From NCBI RefSeq assembly GCF_000003195.3, contig NC_012878.2, forward strand, positions 13,695,104 to 13,759,103: 64,000 nt of DNA, in the 5' to 3' direction. A program made the position numbers and the translations under genes. The stretch's first letter is position 1. Every line of letters starts with the position of its first letter. This DNA comes from Sorghum bicolor (lineage: Eukaryota; Streptophyta; Magnoliopsida; Poales; Poaceae). Under the pieces are notes generated by a model that had not been told where the DNA came from, did no database searches, and saw only the letters and a list, made by a program, of their open reading frames with translations. Of this stretch, positions 42,420 to 55,392 are shown one piece after another.

Positions 42420-42662
42420 TTCCTTGTTTAGATCCAAAAAGTTTTTGAATTTTAATAATTTAGCACTTTCATTTTTATTTGACAAACATTGTCCAATCAT
42501 GGAGTAACTGGGCTTAAATGATTCGTCTCGCGATTTACAGGTAAAGTGTGTAATTATTTTTTGTTTTCATCTATATTTAATGCTCCATGCATGTGTCGCA
42601 AGATTCGATGTGACGGGGAATCTTGAAAAGTTTTTGGTTTTTGGGTTGAACTAAACAAGGCC
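42420..42662. mobile_element. MITE with GGCCTTGTTTAG-type terminal repeats
   Basis: About 243 bp with imperfect inverted ends TTCCTTGTTTAGATC and, reversed from the right, GGCCTTGTTTAGTTC. The interior (CGTCTCGCGATTTACAG, GCAAGATTCGATGTGACGGG) is one I recognise as a frequent MITE in sorghum-type genomes. It sits in the 5' LTR of the Athila-like element close to the primer site. The target duplication could not be defined. Confidence 0.75.
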
Positions 42663-45600
42663 TAAGTTGTCATCCCTAGCATGAGACCAGAAGTGTTTGG
42701 TATAGAACTGCTCCGCCTAGAATAAATATGGGATCCAGAAGCATACAGATAAAATACCATTGTAGCACTTCATCAGGAAATATTCCAGGTATCGTTAATT
42801 TATATTTAGCTCGAGGGAAAGAACTAAGGACTTAAACTCAAGATGGATTTGCATAATACATCTACTTTTGAGAAATCAATCACACAATCACTTATTTTTG
42901 TAGGGGTAAGCCATAAGGGATAAATAAAGATAATGAATTATAAAGCACAGGGTATAAATCATGGAGAGATTAGAGATAGACTACTCATCATAAAGGTAGG
43001 CCGATGTCTGATTAGTTCAAGAGATAAAAATCTAGGTAGGTTCTAATCTACTAAGCTATTCGTCTACTCTAGCAAACACACAATCATATATAGTGTAAAG
43101 GCCCTTCATCTATGTAACTTCAATTTTCCCTATCCTATCAATGGGGGGTGGACTATATAAAACTCAACAAAGCTGTCACTTTTGTGAACAACCACATGAC
43201 CCTACCAATAGGATACATTCATAGGTAAATAGCATCTAAGCACCATGCCTACATGTGATCTACCACTTAACTCCCTCGTGAAGAAAGCTAAGCACTTTGC
43301 AAACTTATACAAAAACTCTTTATCAATCATAACCATATATCAAATGCACTACTAGAGGAAACTAGGACCATAATAAATAGAAACATAATGATATTTAGAA
43401 TAAAGTTATAGAGCAAAGATACAAGATAGTACCAATACTTTGATGATGAAGATCTGAATCTCAATCACAATCGCCCGACTCTTCCTCTATCTAGTCTAAA
43501 CCTATGTAGAACTTGAAGAACTGGAGTATCTATTCTAATTCTCTAGTGGAGAGAACTCTCTCTAAACCCTAGCTTTGTTGACGGCTTCCTCTAATGAGTT
43601 TTTAATGAATTCTATCTAAATAAGGGTTTCTCCTAGGGTCAGGGGCTCTGTTTTATAGCCCTCTAGGAAGCACCACAACCCTTGGATCCAACCGACCTTG
43701 ATCTACAATTATTATTCATCCTCATAGGCGGTGGAGGCAGAATCCGTGAGGTCGCTCCTAATTGGTTCTCTGTCCTTGGCGGCCGCCCAAGGGGTGGGGG
43801 CAGGCACCCCACCCGTCAGGCTAGATGGCCTCCTGAAAGGTCCTAATATGGCTAGAGGGGGGGTGAATAGCCTATTTAAAAAATCTACAAACTCACTAGA
43901 GCATGAGGTTAGTAAATAACAAAGCGAAGCTTTTTGCTCTAGCTCTAAAGGGGTGTTTGCAAGCCACCTATCCAACAATTCTAGTTGATATGATCACTAG
44001 GCACACAAGAGCTATGTCACTACTTACACTAGAAAGCTACCTAAAGTTTCTATACAAGTAAGTAAGCTACTCTAGTTTACGGGAATGTAAAAGAGATGGT
44101 TTGATCTTTATACCGTCACGTAGAGGAGATGAACCAATCAATAATATGAAGTCCAATTACTGGGAGAAATCCAATGAACAAACTAAATGGAGACACACAA
44201 TTTTCTCTCGAGGTTCACGTGCTTGCCGACACGCTATGTCCCCGTTGTGTCGACCAACACTTGGTGGTTCGGTGGCTAAGAGGTGTAGCACAAACCTCGT
44301 CTTCACTAGGACACCGCAAGAACCTATCCACAAGTGAGGTAGCTCAATGACACGCGCAATCCACTAGAGTTGCCTTTGGCTCTCCGCTGGGGTAGGCACA
44401 AAACCCCTCACAATCACCGGGAGATGGCCACGAACAATCACCAACTCGTGCCAAAGCTCTTCCACTGCTCCAAACCGTCTAGGTGGCGGCAACCACCAAG
44501 AGTAACAAGAAAACCACAGCCAAATCGATCCCCAAGTGCCACTAGATGCAATCACTCAAGCAAATGCACTTAGAATCACTCCCAATCTCACAAAGATGTT
44601 TAATCTATGAAGGAGATGAGTGGGAGGTGTTTGCTTAGGCTCACAAGGATGTCAAGTATGCTAAAATGCCAAGAGTGTGAGCCCTAAGCCGGCCAACACG
44701 CATTTATAAGCCCCTCAAACAAATAGAGCCGTTGGCTCTTTTACTGGGCAAAACACGGGGTCACCGGACGCTCAAGCAGGAGACACCGGACGCTCAACCC
44801 TTGTGTTCGGTGCTCCAGAAACGGCCACATGTCGCCTATTGAATCTCACGCGTTGGAGTCTAACAGTAACCTGCAAAGCACCGGACGTTGTCAAGTGTGC
44901 ACCGGACGCCTCCGGTGCACACCGGTCTTAAACACAGAGAGGTCTGCAAACTCGCAGGGTCACCGGACGCACCCCACCGGACGCACCTGGAGCATCCATT
45001 GCTCTCAGTTAGGATTACTCACAGAAGACAGATAACACTGGACGCATGAACAGGAGTCAACCTATGTCCGGTGTTCATCGTCCGGTTCTTAACCCTAGCC
45101 GAGTTAAGCACAACAACACACCGGACGCTTAGGCTCAGCGTCTGGTACTGCGTCCGGTGAGTATTTCTCCGCAAGAAACACTCCCGAGACTTCTCCAAAT
45201 TTCCGACCGGCGCAATAGAAAATATGCACTTTATTTTCTAAAAAAGCGCTGAATCCCCCTTCTCAAAGTATGCCAACACCACAATGTGTAAACCAACATG
45301 TGCACGTGTGTTAGCATTTTCACAAATCATTTTCTTCGAAGGAGTTAAGTGAGCTCACTAGGTTCTAAATGCATGCACATGAACAATGACACCTAGTGGC
45401 ACTTGATAACCACTTAGCCAAAGAATTCACCTCTTTATAGTATGACTATCTATCCTAAATGTGATCACACCCTCTATGGTGTCTTGATCACCAAAACCAA
45501 AACCCTAAGCAATACCTTTGCCTTGAGCTCCATAGGGTTTTGTTTTTCTCTTTCTTCTTTTCCAAGTTGAGCACTTGATCACCTTGTGGTCATCACTATC

Positions 45601-45990
45601 ATCACCATGATCATCTCTTGCTCCATCACTTGGCATGTACCAACCTCATTAAGTCTACACACACTTAGTATAGAGGTTAGTACTACGGTTTCATCAATCA
45701 TCCAAAACCAAACTAGGGCTTTCACCTCCGTCTTCGCAGGGTTGCCTTCCAAGTATTTTAGATTCCAGAAAAGTTATTTATAGTTTTTTGTCTGTATGTA
45801 AACCTGACTTGTGGGCCTCTTTTGGTTGTTTCCCGATAACCCCCTATAGAAATAGACTTTCACCAAAACTCATAGAAATTGTCAGTTAAAACCCTTAAGT
45901 CTATGGTGTAGCTTATTTTAACCCGTGTTTTGACTCTTTGTTGACTTATAAAATTGATGGTTAAGAAGTATTAATAGTTGGCATTATAGT
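42663..45990 (-). repeat. 5' LTR of the minus Athila-like element, split by a solo LTR
   Basis: The parts 42663-43828 and 45730-45990 together form one LTR of the family at 6209. Right of the insertion, the minus strand reads GGGGGTTATCGGG and GAGTTTTGGTGAAAGTCTATTT, matching GGGGGTTATCAGG and GAGTTTTGGTGTTTGTCTATTT in copy 1. U3 carries diverged paired boxes GGGTGCCTGCCC (43809-43798) and GGGCGGCCGCCA (43788-43777). TATAAAA begins at 43657. The outer end near 45990 is approximate. Confidence 0.65.
43834..45724 (-). mobile_element. Solo LTR of Sirevirus type, TSD CCTCC
   Basis: 1891 bp. On minus it starts TGAAAGCCCTAGTTTGG and ends GACCTTTCA. The five bases CCTCC flank it on both sides (43829-43833 and 45725-45729), and the Athila-like LTR continues across, so it is one complete solo LTR left by unequal recombination. 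It shares with the LTR at 8709 a cluster of CACCGGACGC-type motifs (about 44760-45160). A TATA box on minus lies at 44708-44702. Confidence 0.88.
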
Positions 45991-46345
45991 AATTTCATTA
46001 GAATCCTTGGCCTCATCAATCCATTCTTGACTTACAATAGTGGATGGATTCTCCAACTGCCATTGTTTCTCTACTTGGTGAGATTTATGGCCCTCATGAC
46101 TTCCATGCCTTGGGTGTCTTAGTTAATCTCCAAAGATAATGACTGGATCATCATAGGACTTACAAAGAGGGGCACCGTTGGGATTATCAGGATCAGGGAT
46201 GAGTTTAGAGACGAGTTCAATGGACATGCCAGATGTGGGCATAGAAGAGAAGAGGATAGATGTTTTCTTTTATGCATCTTAGTTTTTCTTCTATGGGTGC
46301 AAAAGGCATTTCTTTTGGAAGTTCATCCAGGATCCTAGGTTTTTC

Positions 46346-47292
46346 CTAATGTGCTACTTGAGAACTCGAGGCATAAAATGGTGTTGATTTGGGAGGTTTC
46401 CAAAGAGATTTCTTCTTAAGAGGGTTTGAAAAGTGTTTCTTGGAAGGTCTCTTATGGGAATTCCCAAAACTAGTGGGATCATCTGAGAGTTTGGTCTCGA
46501 AATCGAAGGAGTGATTTAGAGGATGGGTTTCTTCCTCCTTCGATGTTTGTGGTATTTGTAGTTCTAGTTTGATAGCTATAGAGGTGGATAATGGAGTTTT
46601 GGATGTTGTGGTTTCATCTCTAGGAGTTTGATCTGCCTTAGGAGCTTCATTATGATCATCAATGTAGGGGGTGTTCTTGAGAATAGTCACAAGAACGTCC
46701 TTACCTTCACTAATGGGTAGATGAAGGAATGCTCCCTTAGAGGATAAATCAAAGAATTGTGCAGAGGTTTGTCTAAGACCAAGGTAGAAATGTTGCATAA
46801 GTGTTGGCTCAGTTATAGATAAATCTAGGCCGGATGATGCTGAGTTTGTAAGATGTGCCCAGGCCTCACCTAGAGACTCATTTTCTTCTTGCTTGAAGTT
46901 TAGGATGTCTCTATGAAGATGAGATACGCGGGAGATGGGGAAGTGAGTTAAACAAAACTTGGCTTGTAGCTTCTCCCATTCTCCTCCTACACTACGTACA
47001 TAGCGCGTATACCATTGTCTGGCTTTTCCCATAAAAGAGAACGGAAATAGCTTCCACTTAAGGGTTACTCACCTAATCCCTTGGATGTGAATACACAAAC
47101 AAAGTTGTTTGAAATCGCATAGGTGTGTATAGGGATTCTCATCTCCTTCTGCCAAAAAGGGATTCTCCTGAACCATCGATATAAGACTGGGGTGAAGCTC
47201 ATAGTGAACGGCCAAAATGGCATGTGTGAACTAGGCGGCTCCAACTCAATTCCCGATGGAGCAGCGTAATCGAAGAGGGTTGTTTGATCCAT
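46346..47292 (-). pseudogene. Athila/Tat-type gag, frameshifted
   Basis: It starts MDQTTLFDYAAPSGIELEPP at 47292. The expected continuation YELHPSLISMVQENPFLAEG is in another frame, so a frameshift lies near 47200, and a stop follows near 47060. The core resumes as FMGKARQWYTRYVRSVGGEW and then SHLHRDILNFKQEENESLGE, typical of the gag capsid region with its QxExESLxEAW-like motif. The tail is Ser/Thr/Lys-rich. It is not translatable as one protein. Confidence 0.7.
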
Positions 47293-47367
47293 TTATAGGT
47301 GTGGTAAAATGTTTTAATCAAACAAAGATAACTCATCGATTTTTACCCTAGTTAAAACATCTACCAT

Positions 47368-47385
47368 TCCTCGGCAATAGCGTCA
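47368..47385 (-). promoter_or_regulatory. Primer binding site, degenerate
   Basis: The minus strand reads TGACGCTATTGCCGAGGA, comparable with the tRNA-Asp complement TGGCGCCGTTGCCGGGGA with four mismatches. It lies about 75 bases upstream of the gag start. Confidence 0.55.
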
Positions 47386-48759
47386 GAAAGCTTGTCGACA
47401 CAAGAAGTGGCAAACGGATATACCGCAAGCGTACGGTAGTCAATGTAGCCTTCGCTGGGAGTATTCCAGGTATTTTAATTTCCATAGAGAACGTGAAGTG
47501 GTTCAAGTAGGTTCAAGATCGTCAGGTGATGATTGAAGGGTTTAGGATTAGGTATAGAGAGGTTTGTCTAGTAGAAATATCTGACCACAGTATTCTATGT
47601 ATAACGAGGTATTATAGAGAGGGCTCAGGTTTTTCACTCTAGGGTGTGGATGAAAAAGTAGGAGATAGAACCCCTACTAAGGCAACTACCATGCTTAGCC
47701 CCGCTATTATGGACAACTTGCCTAACAATACATATGAGGAACTCTAGACACTAGCTAGGCCTGTCACCCCTTACGCTAGCATGTCTCACAATGCGACAAG
47801 AAGCTCACACTAGTAAGATCTAGTCTAGACTCTATGTCTACACTAATATCACTACTCTAAGCTTAGCTAAAGCATCAAGCACTTCAACAAGTAAAGCAGT
47901 ATGCTAGTAAGAAGACCATATACTTAAAGTAACAAACTAGAATATTAAATACTAGATGGAGTGAAATGTAAAACTTACAAGAAGATTTGCTTCCGCTAAG
48001 GCATACCTTGGAGAAGACTCCCAATAGGCAGAGACTCCACCTTGGAGACTCCTTACTATCTTCCATCTATCATTGTACTAAAGCTACTAAAGTAGTATTT
48101 CTTCCTAAGATGCACACCCTAGAGTGAAGGCCTATGGGGGTATTTATAAGGGGAGATGGAGTAGCACCATGTCATCAATCAATGTGCCTTTTCTCCTTGA
48201 CCTTTGGATAAACCGATGTTGAACTGACCTTGGATGGACGCCTTGGATTCACCACGTGCACCATTGCCTGCTTGAAGTCGGTGGGAGGAAGCTAAGCTTC
48301 CAAGCTGCCAAGGTGGGGCCGACCGACCCCATCTATGGCCGGTGGGCCCCAAGTTGGGTGTCCCCACATGTCATTGAGTCTAACCTAGATATTGTTTGAA
48401 TTGTTGTAACATCGGTTCTTTAGTTGTGGGACTATGGATCCATGTGCTTTGATCTTCCAACATTGATTTCAAGCACACTTGTGATCCAAGGGTGGAGATT
48501 GAGCTTGAAGTGCTTCACTTGGATAGTGCAAGCTTAGCATGGTCTGGGCCCACAGGACAGGGGTTGGGTGACCCCCTCTTTGTGGCCCTAGCATGTCAGC
48601 CTTTGCACATTGCTCCTTTCTTACATGGAACTCATATTTATGTAGTCAACTTGTATTTCTTGATTATTGCTACTTCTTCCCTTTTAGGCTTCTAGACCCT
48701 GAAAAGTACTTGTTCTAGTACCTGCAACCAAATAATGCCATGTACATGTGGAACCAGGT

Positions 48760-49425
48760 TATTTGTACCTATATCACTACTTGTTTGGTAGTTTCTTCCC
48801 CATAATTAGTGTTTGGTTGATGATTATGTTGGTAGAAAACAAGGTACAATTATCGTCAACACTCACAGACATGAGCGGCCTTGGGAACATCTACATTAAG
48901 GATGGTGATGCTTATTATGTTAATATGTTTATTCACTTATCATTTATGTTGAGTTAATTATACTTATATTGATCATGTGGTTATGGGATTATATGCTACC
49001 TTATTGTTGCTACTACTTGATAAATATGATACATACATAAATGCTAAATGCAGTCAAACCAGTGTCAGCTATTTAAGCCTCATGAACCCCTGGTTATGCT
49101 TGTTGAGTACGAAATATGCTCACTCTTGCTATTTTATAAAACCACAGGATGTGCTACTGAAGATGACTAGAATGAGGACTATCATAATGAGTACTAGGCT
49201 TGGAGTCAACCAGTCGACGTTTCTCCCCGTGTGGTGCTTCCATTAAGAGACTATCTATTACTATTAGTATTATTGTTTAAGACTATGTGCTAACTATTCA
49301 TTTGTTATGTAATAAACATTGTGATGATGTTATTTGAGATTTGTCAATTTATGTGTGTGACTATTTCTAGGGTGCATATGAGACTTTTATACATTCTATT
49401 TTGTCCTAGAAATTTGGGTGTGACA
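48760..49425 (+). repeat. Tekay-like LTR 3' fragment
   Basis: Shares GAGCGGCCTTGGG, the TTGATCATG...ATGGGA block, TTGTTGAGTACG...CTCACTCTTGCTATTT and the end GGGTGTGACA with the LTRs at 31682 and 58420. The 5' part is missing. Confidence 0.55.
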
Positions 49426-50310
49426 AGGGTGTAGGCTCTGCGGGCGCATCCGCCAGTAGGGCAGACCCCATGGCCATGGCACGCGTGGTGGCAGCCTAGA
49501 CATCACGTGGGGATGCGGGAGGTTGTCCATGGGAGCATGGAGGCCATGTCTGGGAGGTTGTCACGCTCCATTCCTTCGCCAAGGGCAAGCCAGGACACCT
49601 TCTAGCACCACTCTATCCCTGTGCACCCTGTCCCACAAGCTCTACCCACCATGGCCACTTGTGCCCTGGCCCGCCATTGTCGACGGTCCTCTCTCTTTCT
49701 ATTCAGGTGAAGGAGAAGAGGCAAAAGAGGATAAGATATAGAGAAAGGGTGAGACGTGGTATTTTGGACATCTTTACTGGTCAGGCTCACATGTTAGAGC
49801 TGCTAAATGGTGAAAACTCGACGGAAGATAGACGAAATGGCTTGGGAGGAAAAAAAAGAAAAGTGTCATAGTACAGAGGTCTGCTCCAAGTTTTTAGTTG
49901 CATGGAGGAAGGGACCATATTTTTTAATGGCACACAAGGAAAAGCCTCCAGAGCATTGGGCTTTTTCGTGCCATATGTCGTTTAGATTTGACTTTTGCCC
50001 CATTCTATGCTCTCCTCTATTTGTTCAATAGGGTCCTCGTTCTATTCTAAACCCATTGCCATCCATAGTTTCCTTGTCAACGCGAAGGGGCAAGTTATAG
50101 GGCTCCAATTTCTCTAAGTAAGGACTGATATGTAAGCATCAACCTAGGACTTATAGTACAACCACGATGACTACATATTTTTGTTCTTTTTCTTAATACT
50201 CTGAGCTTTTCTAGCTTGTTAGTGGTTACCAAATGTAGTAAAATGGGTGTGACAGGGGTGACCGAATCGGGCATAGGATGACTCCTAATGTTGAATACTT
50301 TTGCGCAAGT
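49426..50310 (+). repeat. Probable Tekay-like LTR middle fragment
   Basis: A GC-rich left half (49426-49720) is followed by purine-rich sequence. Near 50210, CTAGCTTGTTAGTGGTTACC matches the LTR at 60155 (CTAGCTTGTTAGCGGTTACC), which supports an LTR origin for the right end. The remainder is not recognised. Confidence 0.35.
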
Positions 50311-51330
50311 GTGCCATGATGTTAGGGGGGTCTATGTTTTTGGGCCATGGAAAACTAGTGGAGATCAAGTTTTTCATTGTTTTTAGCTTCACCATTAGAA
50401 TATCAACTTACATCGTGCCATGTACTACTGAATTAAGTAAAAAAATGTTGTATTTAATTGGGTTTATCCAATTTTTATTAAGCAATTAAATCAAAGAAAA
50501 TTCCAAAATCAAAGTTAATACTAGATATATTTTGTTGGGTCCTTTATGCAGTGTAATTGATGGTTTGATGAGTGTTAAGTGCATGGCGACCATTATGTGT
50601 TAGTGGATTACGATGACTGTTGTTTTAGTGGTTTCTGTTAGTAGTAACAGACATTGATTTGTTAGTTTCATAAGTTACTAGTAACGGACAACAGTATGAC
50701 GGTCACTATCTCTTCATGTGCTTGGCTCTTCATCTTCATCTTCCTCGGTTGCTAAATAAAAAGGGCACTCTTGTTTGTGAGTGAGAAGGCACAACCAAGA
50801 ACACCACCTTGCTGTTGTTGTGCTATTCGAGCTTTCCTGTCCTGGTTCCTCCGTGGATATTGAAAGGGAGAGGAGGTCTCCAAAACCACCCCATCCTCTG
50901 TTTTCGTCTGCTGATTGAATCCCGACAGTCAAGGTTTTGGAGAGCATCTTCCACATGGCTGCTCAACCTTCTTCCTGATGGTTGCTAATTCTTCTTCCAG
51001 CTACTTCCTGATGGTTGGTCTCTTGTGGTGGTGATCGGCATTGCTATTTTTTACGCTGCAATGAGTAGGACGACTACATCAATAAATGTTATGTCGACCT
51101 ACAAAAATGGCTCGGGTGCGGTTGGTTATGCTACTATAGCAACCATCTTTCTCTTTTCTATGTTTGAATCCATGCTTAGTATCATGCTCGTTAACTTGCT
51201 TGCAACTTGATCACACATGCACCTCTCTGAAGTCAGAAACATGTTGTTAATATTTTTTTGGATTAAATTAAAACTGAGTTTGCCCAAATTTCTAACAAAG
51301 TAAGTTCTATTTAGTTTTGAAGTTTTAATA
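50311..51330. other. Unrecognised interval with small ORFs
   Basis: No domain or repeat was recognised. A minus ORF at 50956-50714 (80 codons, acidic tail EEDEDEEPS) and a plus ORF at 51025-51210 (61 codons, hydrophobic) have no identifiable homologue to me. Either could be a chance ORF. Confidence 0.3.
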
Positions 51331-51332
51331 AT

Positions 51333-51510
51333 CTCTCTATTCCAAATTAATTATAAGAGATTTGGCTTTCGAACACATACATTGCTTTTGCTATGTATAT
51401 GTAAGTTGACATAATGTATATCTAAGTATATGTAGCAAAAATTATATATATTTTTTTTGAATTACTTGAGAGAAGTTAAAACATCTATATATAGTTTGAA
51501 ATGGATGGAG
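51333..51510. mobile_element. Stowaway-like MITE
   Basis: The ends CTCTCTATTCCAAATTA and, reversed, CTCCATCCATTTCAAA resemble the CTCCCTCCGTTCC ends of Stowaway (Tc1/Mariner) MITEs. AT-rich interior with a CTATGTATATGTAAG-type imperfect palindrome, TA at the right flank. Boundaries are approximate. Confidence 0.6.
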
Positions 51511-51575
51511 TACTATATTAATTCTAGAGTTAAATCTTGGACGAAGACAACCCCAAAGAAAACGGAGATGAGCCT

Positions 51576-54497
51576 TGTAATACCTGATTTTAAGGACAAA
51601 ACCAGATATGCACCATATGTGAGTCTTAGAAGGCAAATCTCACATATAGCTACAAATAAGGGGTAATATCAAAGGACAATGCATAAATTATATAACATAC
51701 TTAGTATAAAAGAGATAACCTTTGATAGCAAACAGTGGATAGACAACTCCAAACTTCGGGTATTAACTTTACTCTACAGGATCCAACTAACTGGTTGATC
51801 ACAAGCCTAAAGAATCTCCTAAAGTGTGGGGGAAATAGCAAGAGTGAGCACATATCGTACTCAACAAGTATAACAAGGGGTTCATGAGGCTCAATAAGCT
51901 GACACTGGTTTGACTGTGTTTAGCTTATACATATATATAGCATATTAAATCATTGGAAAGCAAATATCAATGTAGCATAATTAATCCCATAACCACATGA
52001 TCAATGTATACAAAAATTTAAGAATAACACATATAAACAACATAATAATCCATCATTTATCATCATTAATCATGTTCATCACTGTTCATCTATTCCGTCA
52101 GTTTTTCGGGCCGCCCGTATCCGTGGGCACGGCTAGTATACCAGATTTAAACACTCTACAGAAGTTATACATCTTTACCCATGAGTCATGATTTACCCTT
52201 TCGCCCGAGGCCCGTCGACCTCTTAACCCACTACCAAGGAGGTCGGCAGGGATCACTATGAAGTCTTTTAAAGGTTCGTCTAACAAGTTAGGGCCGCTTG
52301 GTTTCATTAGTCAATCCATGTGATCCACCCGTAGGAATCCAACTAGAAAAAATTACTCATACTTGACTAAAGCTAGAGCCATATAGCCCTCATGGTTGTA
52401 CGTGTTGTCCCAGCTTTTGCCAAGGGATAAGTCCTTATGGAGGGTCAAGATTAGTCTAGCAAAAGCCAGAGTTCTTTCCACTCTTTATATTCAAGTTGCT
52501 AGAAAGCTTATTTTATTGTTTATTGTATATCCAAACATTCATGTTACAAGATCATGGATTATAATCAAGCACTAGCAAGAACTACCCAAAATGCATATCC
52601 AAATAGGTATCAAGGAATTCAAGATAACAATCATCTATGATTTTACTAGGGTTGTCAAGGTGGACACATGCATATGATATATGTATTAAAAGTGTATAGG
52701 TAACAAGGATGGTCCCAAGTTATACTTGCCTTGATCAAAGCTCTCCTGAGCCTGCTGGTCGTCAAAAGTTTGATCTTGCTCACCAACGTATGACTCACCG
52801 TCTATCCACAACATCAATCAACAACACGCAATCTAATGTAAGCAATCATACACAAAGCAAACAAAGCTACAATTAGAACAGTACACCAATCATAGAAAAA
52901 CAGTATGAAAAGTTTATAAAATGATTCTACGCATCGCTACGATCTCACAGACGTAAGGATCACAAAAATCGGAGTTAAAACGAAGAAGTTATGAATTTTC
53001 TAAAATTTTCTATAGAAAAATAATTAATTAAATAGGGTCACAAAATTATAAAGTTTCAAATTAGTGAAACAGTGAGACTATCATGTAGAGCTCATTATTA
53101 TGAATCCAACGCAATTTGAACGGGTCAAATCGGAGTTCAAATGAATATTTTATAGCCAAAAGAAAATTAGTGGCAAACTTGTAATTTGCTGAAAACGTAT
53201 TTTCAACCAACCCAGGCTGAATTAGGCTTTCAAAGTCAGATTGCGTATTTTATAAAAGACGTTACGGAGCGCGGGTTTTAATACAGAAAAAGGCAGGGTC
53301 TCTTTAGAGAAATTTACCCTTAAGGGGTATCTTCTAATGTGGGCCCTTGATCTTGATCTGGACGGCTCAGGTTAGATCGGGGCTTGGGGAAAGAGGGCGC
53401 CGGCGGTTACTGTAGCCTGACGGCGGCGCCATCGCCGGAGGCTCGCCGGAGTTGGGCGAGAAAACGCTTTGGTGCACCAAACTTGAATCCGAAGGCATGG
53501 GGAGAATGAAGAGAGCAAGGGGAAATCACCTAGGGGGTTATCGAGGCTCGGGCGATCTCTGGGGAGGCACGCGACGCAAAACCACGGACGGCTCTTCCTG
53601 TGCAGGTTCGGCGCTGATGTGAGAACAAACGATCACGGTAGAAAGTTAGGGAAGGAGCTTGGAAGCTTCGTTTCCTCAACGCGAAGCTCGGCAGGGGATC
53701 CAATTCGTGCAATGGCAGCGAAACGCGAACTGCTTGATGGCGGCCGTGTCCAAGCTCGACGAGATCATGTTCTCGGTATCTATAGCGGCTAGGGTCTCCA
53801 ATGTTGCAACAAGAGAGAACGGGGAGTGGAGCGATATCACAGAGCTTAATAGGGCAACTCGGCTCGCTCCCACATGACGAATCCCACAAGAATCGGGATC
53901 ACGCGGATTTGTTTACCGTGATGAGGTCCGGCTTAAGCACGACCTAGGGGAGAAGACGGAAGGGGAAGGGGAACACTGACAGGTGGGGACCGGCTAGCAG
54001 AGAGAAAAGGAGAAAGGGGTGGCGCAGGGCTTGTCCCAGCTGGGCTGTGCTATGGCGTACTGGGCCGGTTACGCAAGATGGCCAATGGGCTGAGGAAGAG
54101 AGGTGGGGAGGGGGATGGCGTGGGCTCGTTGCACGGGCTGGCCACTCAGCCGAGGGGGAAGAAGCCAGGCCTTCGTGCCAGAAAGGAGATGGGGAAGTTT
54201 TTCTTTTTTTCTTTTGTTTTGTTTTCTTTTTTTGTTTCTTTTTTATTTCAAAGCCATTTCAAAAACAAATTTGAAAATCATTTTAAAATCAGTTTGACTT
54301 ACCTTGAATTTTTAATTAAATCCACACAATGCAATAAAACAAATGCCCCAAAAATGAATGCACAATCATGTTGTTAAATCCTAAAATAAATTTTAATTTA
54401 ATGAATATTATTATTTTCTCTATATTCCATGAGCACAAATATACAAAATTAAATCAATTTTTACCTATTTCAAAAGGAACAAATTTTAGGGTGTTAG
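51576..54497 (-). repeat. 3' LTR of the minus Tekay-like element
   Basis: On minus it begins CTAACACCC and ends GGTATTACA (2922 bp). Compared with the + strand LTR at 58420 it contains an extra GC-rich block at about 53340-54200, which produces several spurious ORFs. The TGATTTACCCTTTCGCCCGAGG stretch and the CCGCCCGTATCCGTGGGCACGG near-palindrome at about 52110 are shared with the LTR at 57264. Confidence 0.7.
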
Positions 54498-54950
54498 AAA
54501 TCTACCCTCCTTAAAATGAATCTCGTCCTCGAGATTCGAAAGAGATACGGATTCTCTGAGAGAAGACAGAATAAAGATCTTGATAACAATTTCAACTGTA
54601 CAACTTGCATACCAAAGATAAACTCAACTTTTCTGTAGAATGTCTATTATTCATAATTGATCAAACTCCATCTTGACTACCAACTTTCGACTTATACAAC
54701 TCAAAGACATAATAACTTAGCATGGATATGCCTCCTCAGGTAGGAGTGGACCACCTTGATACTCAATTCTTTTCCTTGATGGTGCGGTTAAGAAAATCTT
54801 CCACTGGGTAGCATAGATCACTCCTTTGTGTGCACATAACCATCCATTACCAAAGACCAAGGGAATGTCGAGTGACTCTAGCACAATGAGGTTTATAGTG
54901 AAGTTTTCATTCTTTATGACAAGTTTGATATTCGAGCAAACCTGATCTGC

Positions 54951-55392
54951 CTATATTTCTCCCATTGGGGTTTGAACTAACAAAGGCTTCCTCATCGGAC
55001 ACTTCACCCGTTCGATCGTCTTTACCCAGTCGGCATAAATGAAAGAATGCGAAGCACTTCGGTCAAACAGAGAAAAAACTAGCACTGAGTCCACTTGAAT
55101 ATATCCACCCACAACTTTGGTGGCTCCTTGAATGTTGTTGCTATCCACATTGCTCAGTCTTCCATTGATAATTTTGCTGCACTTCACTTCCATGAGAAAG
55201 CTTCTTATGAACTTTCCTTTTACGCTTCTGTCGTTGTGGATTCTGATTTGATTCAATGTTAACTTGCTCTTCTGTATTATTATTTTGATAGCACTCAGCT
55301 TTGTCATACTCGTAACATCTTTCTTCGAACGCAAGATGATCATAATCTTCCCACATATCCATGGGAGGTGTCATATTATGCTCCTGATCCAT
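54951..55392 (-). pseudogene. Chromovirus-type retropepsin remnant
   Basis: Minus ORF with GRLSNV followed by GGYIQVDSVLVFSLFDRSAS and HSFI. This matches the Tekay/Del protease region (G..VNS..ALVLFDSGASHSFI). The catalytic Asp-Ser-Gly is altered to Asp-Arg-Ser, so the protease would be inactive. An overlapping frame (55392-55141) has the upstream basic stretch RQKRKRKVHKK, which suggests a frameshift near 55200. It is the only coding trace in this element. Confidence 0.6.

Larger units (their letters stand above)
39435..45990 (-). mobile_element. Athila-like element on minus, with nested insertions
   Basis: On minus, in order: 5' LTR (about 45990-42395, interrupted by a solo Sirevirus LTR and a MITE), primer site (42394-42375), decayed gag (about 42165-40965) and a 3' region (40964-39440) without pol. 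An ORF at 40052-39693 contains ERPSPLADPTKFFLIAPHAS, a type seen downstream of gag in grass Athila-like elements. The junction with the + fragment at 39417-39434 is not precisely placed. Confidence 0.6.
45991..48750 (-). mobile_element. Second minus Athila-like element, gag and 5' LTR
   Basis: On minus: a probable 5' LTR (about 48750-47393), a primer site at 47385-47368, then gag (47292-46346) and a short stretch of continuing polyprotein-like sequence (LDELPKEMPFAPIE at about 46325-46280). No pol follows; the 3' side meets the LTR of the neighbouring element near 45990. The LTR right end is not well defined. Confidence 0.55.

Noticed and set aside
53530..54377. GC-rich ORFs on both strands that look gene-like
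   Set aside because: They lie within the LTR of the minus Tekay-like element, in overlapping frames, with no recognisable domain.
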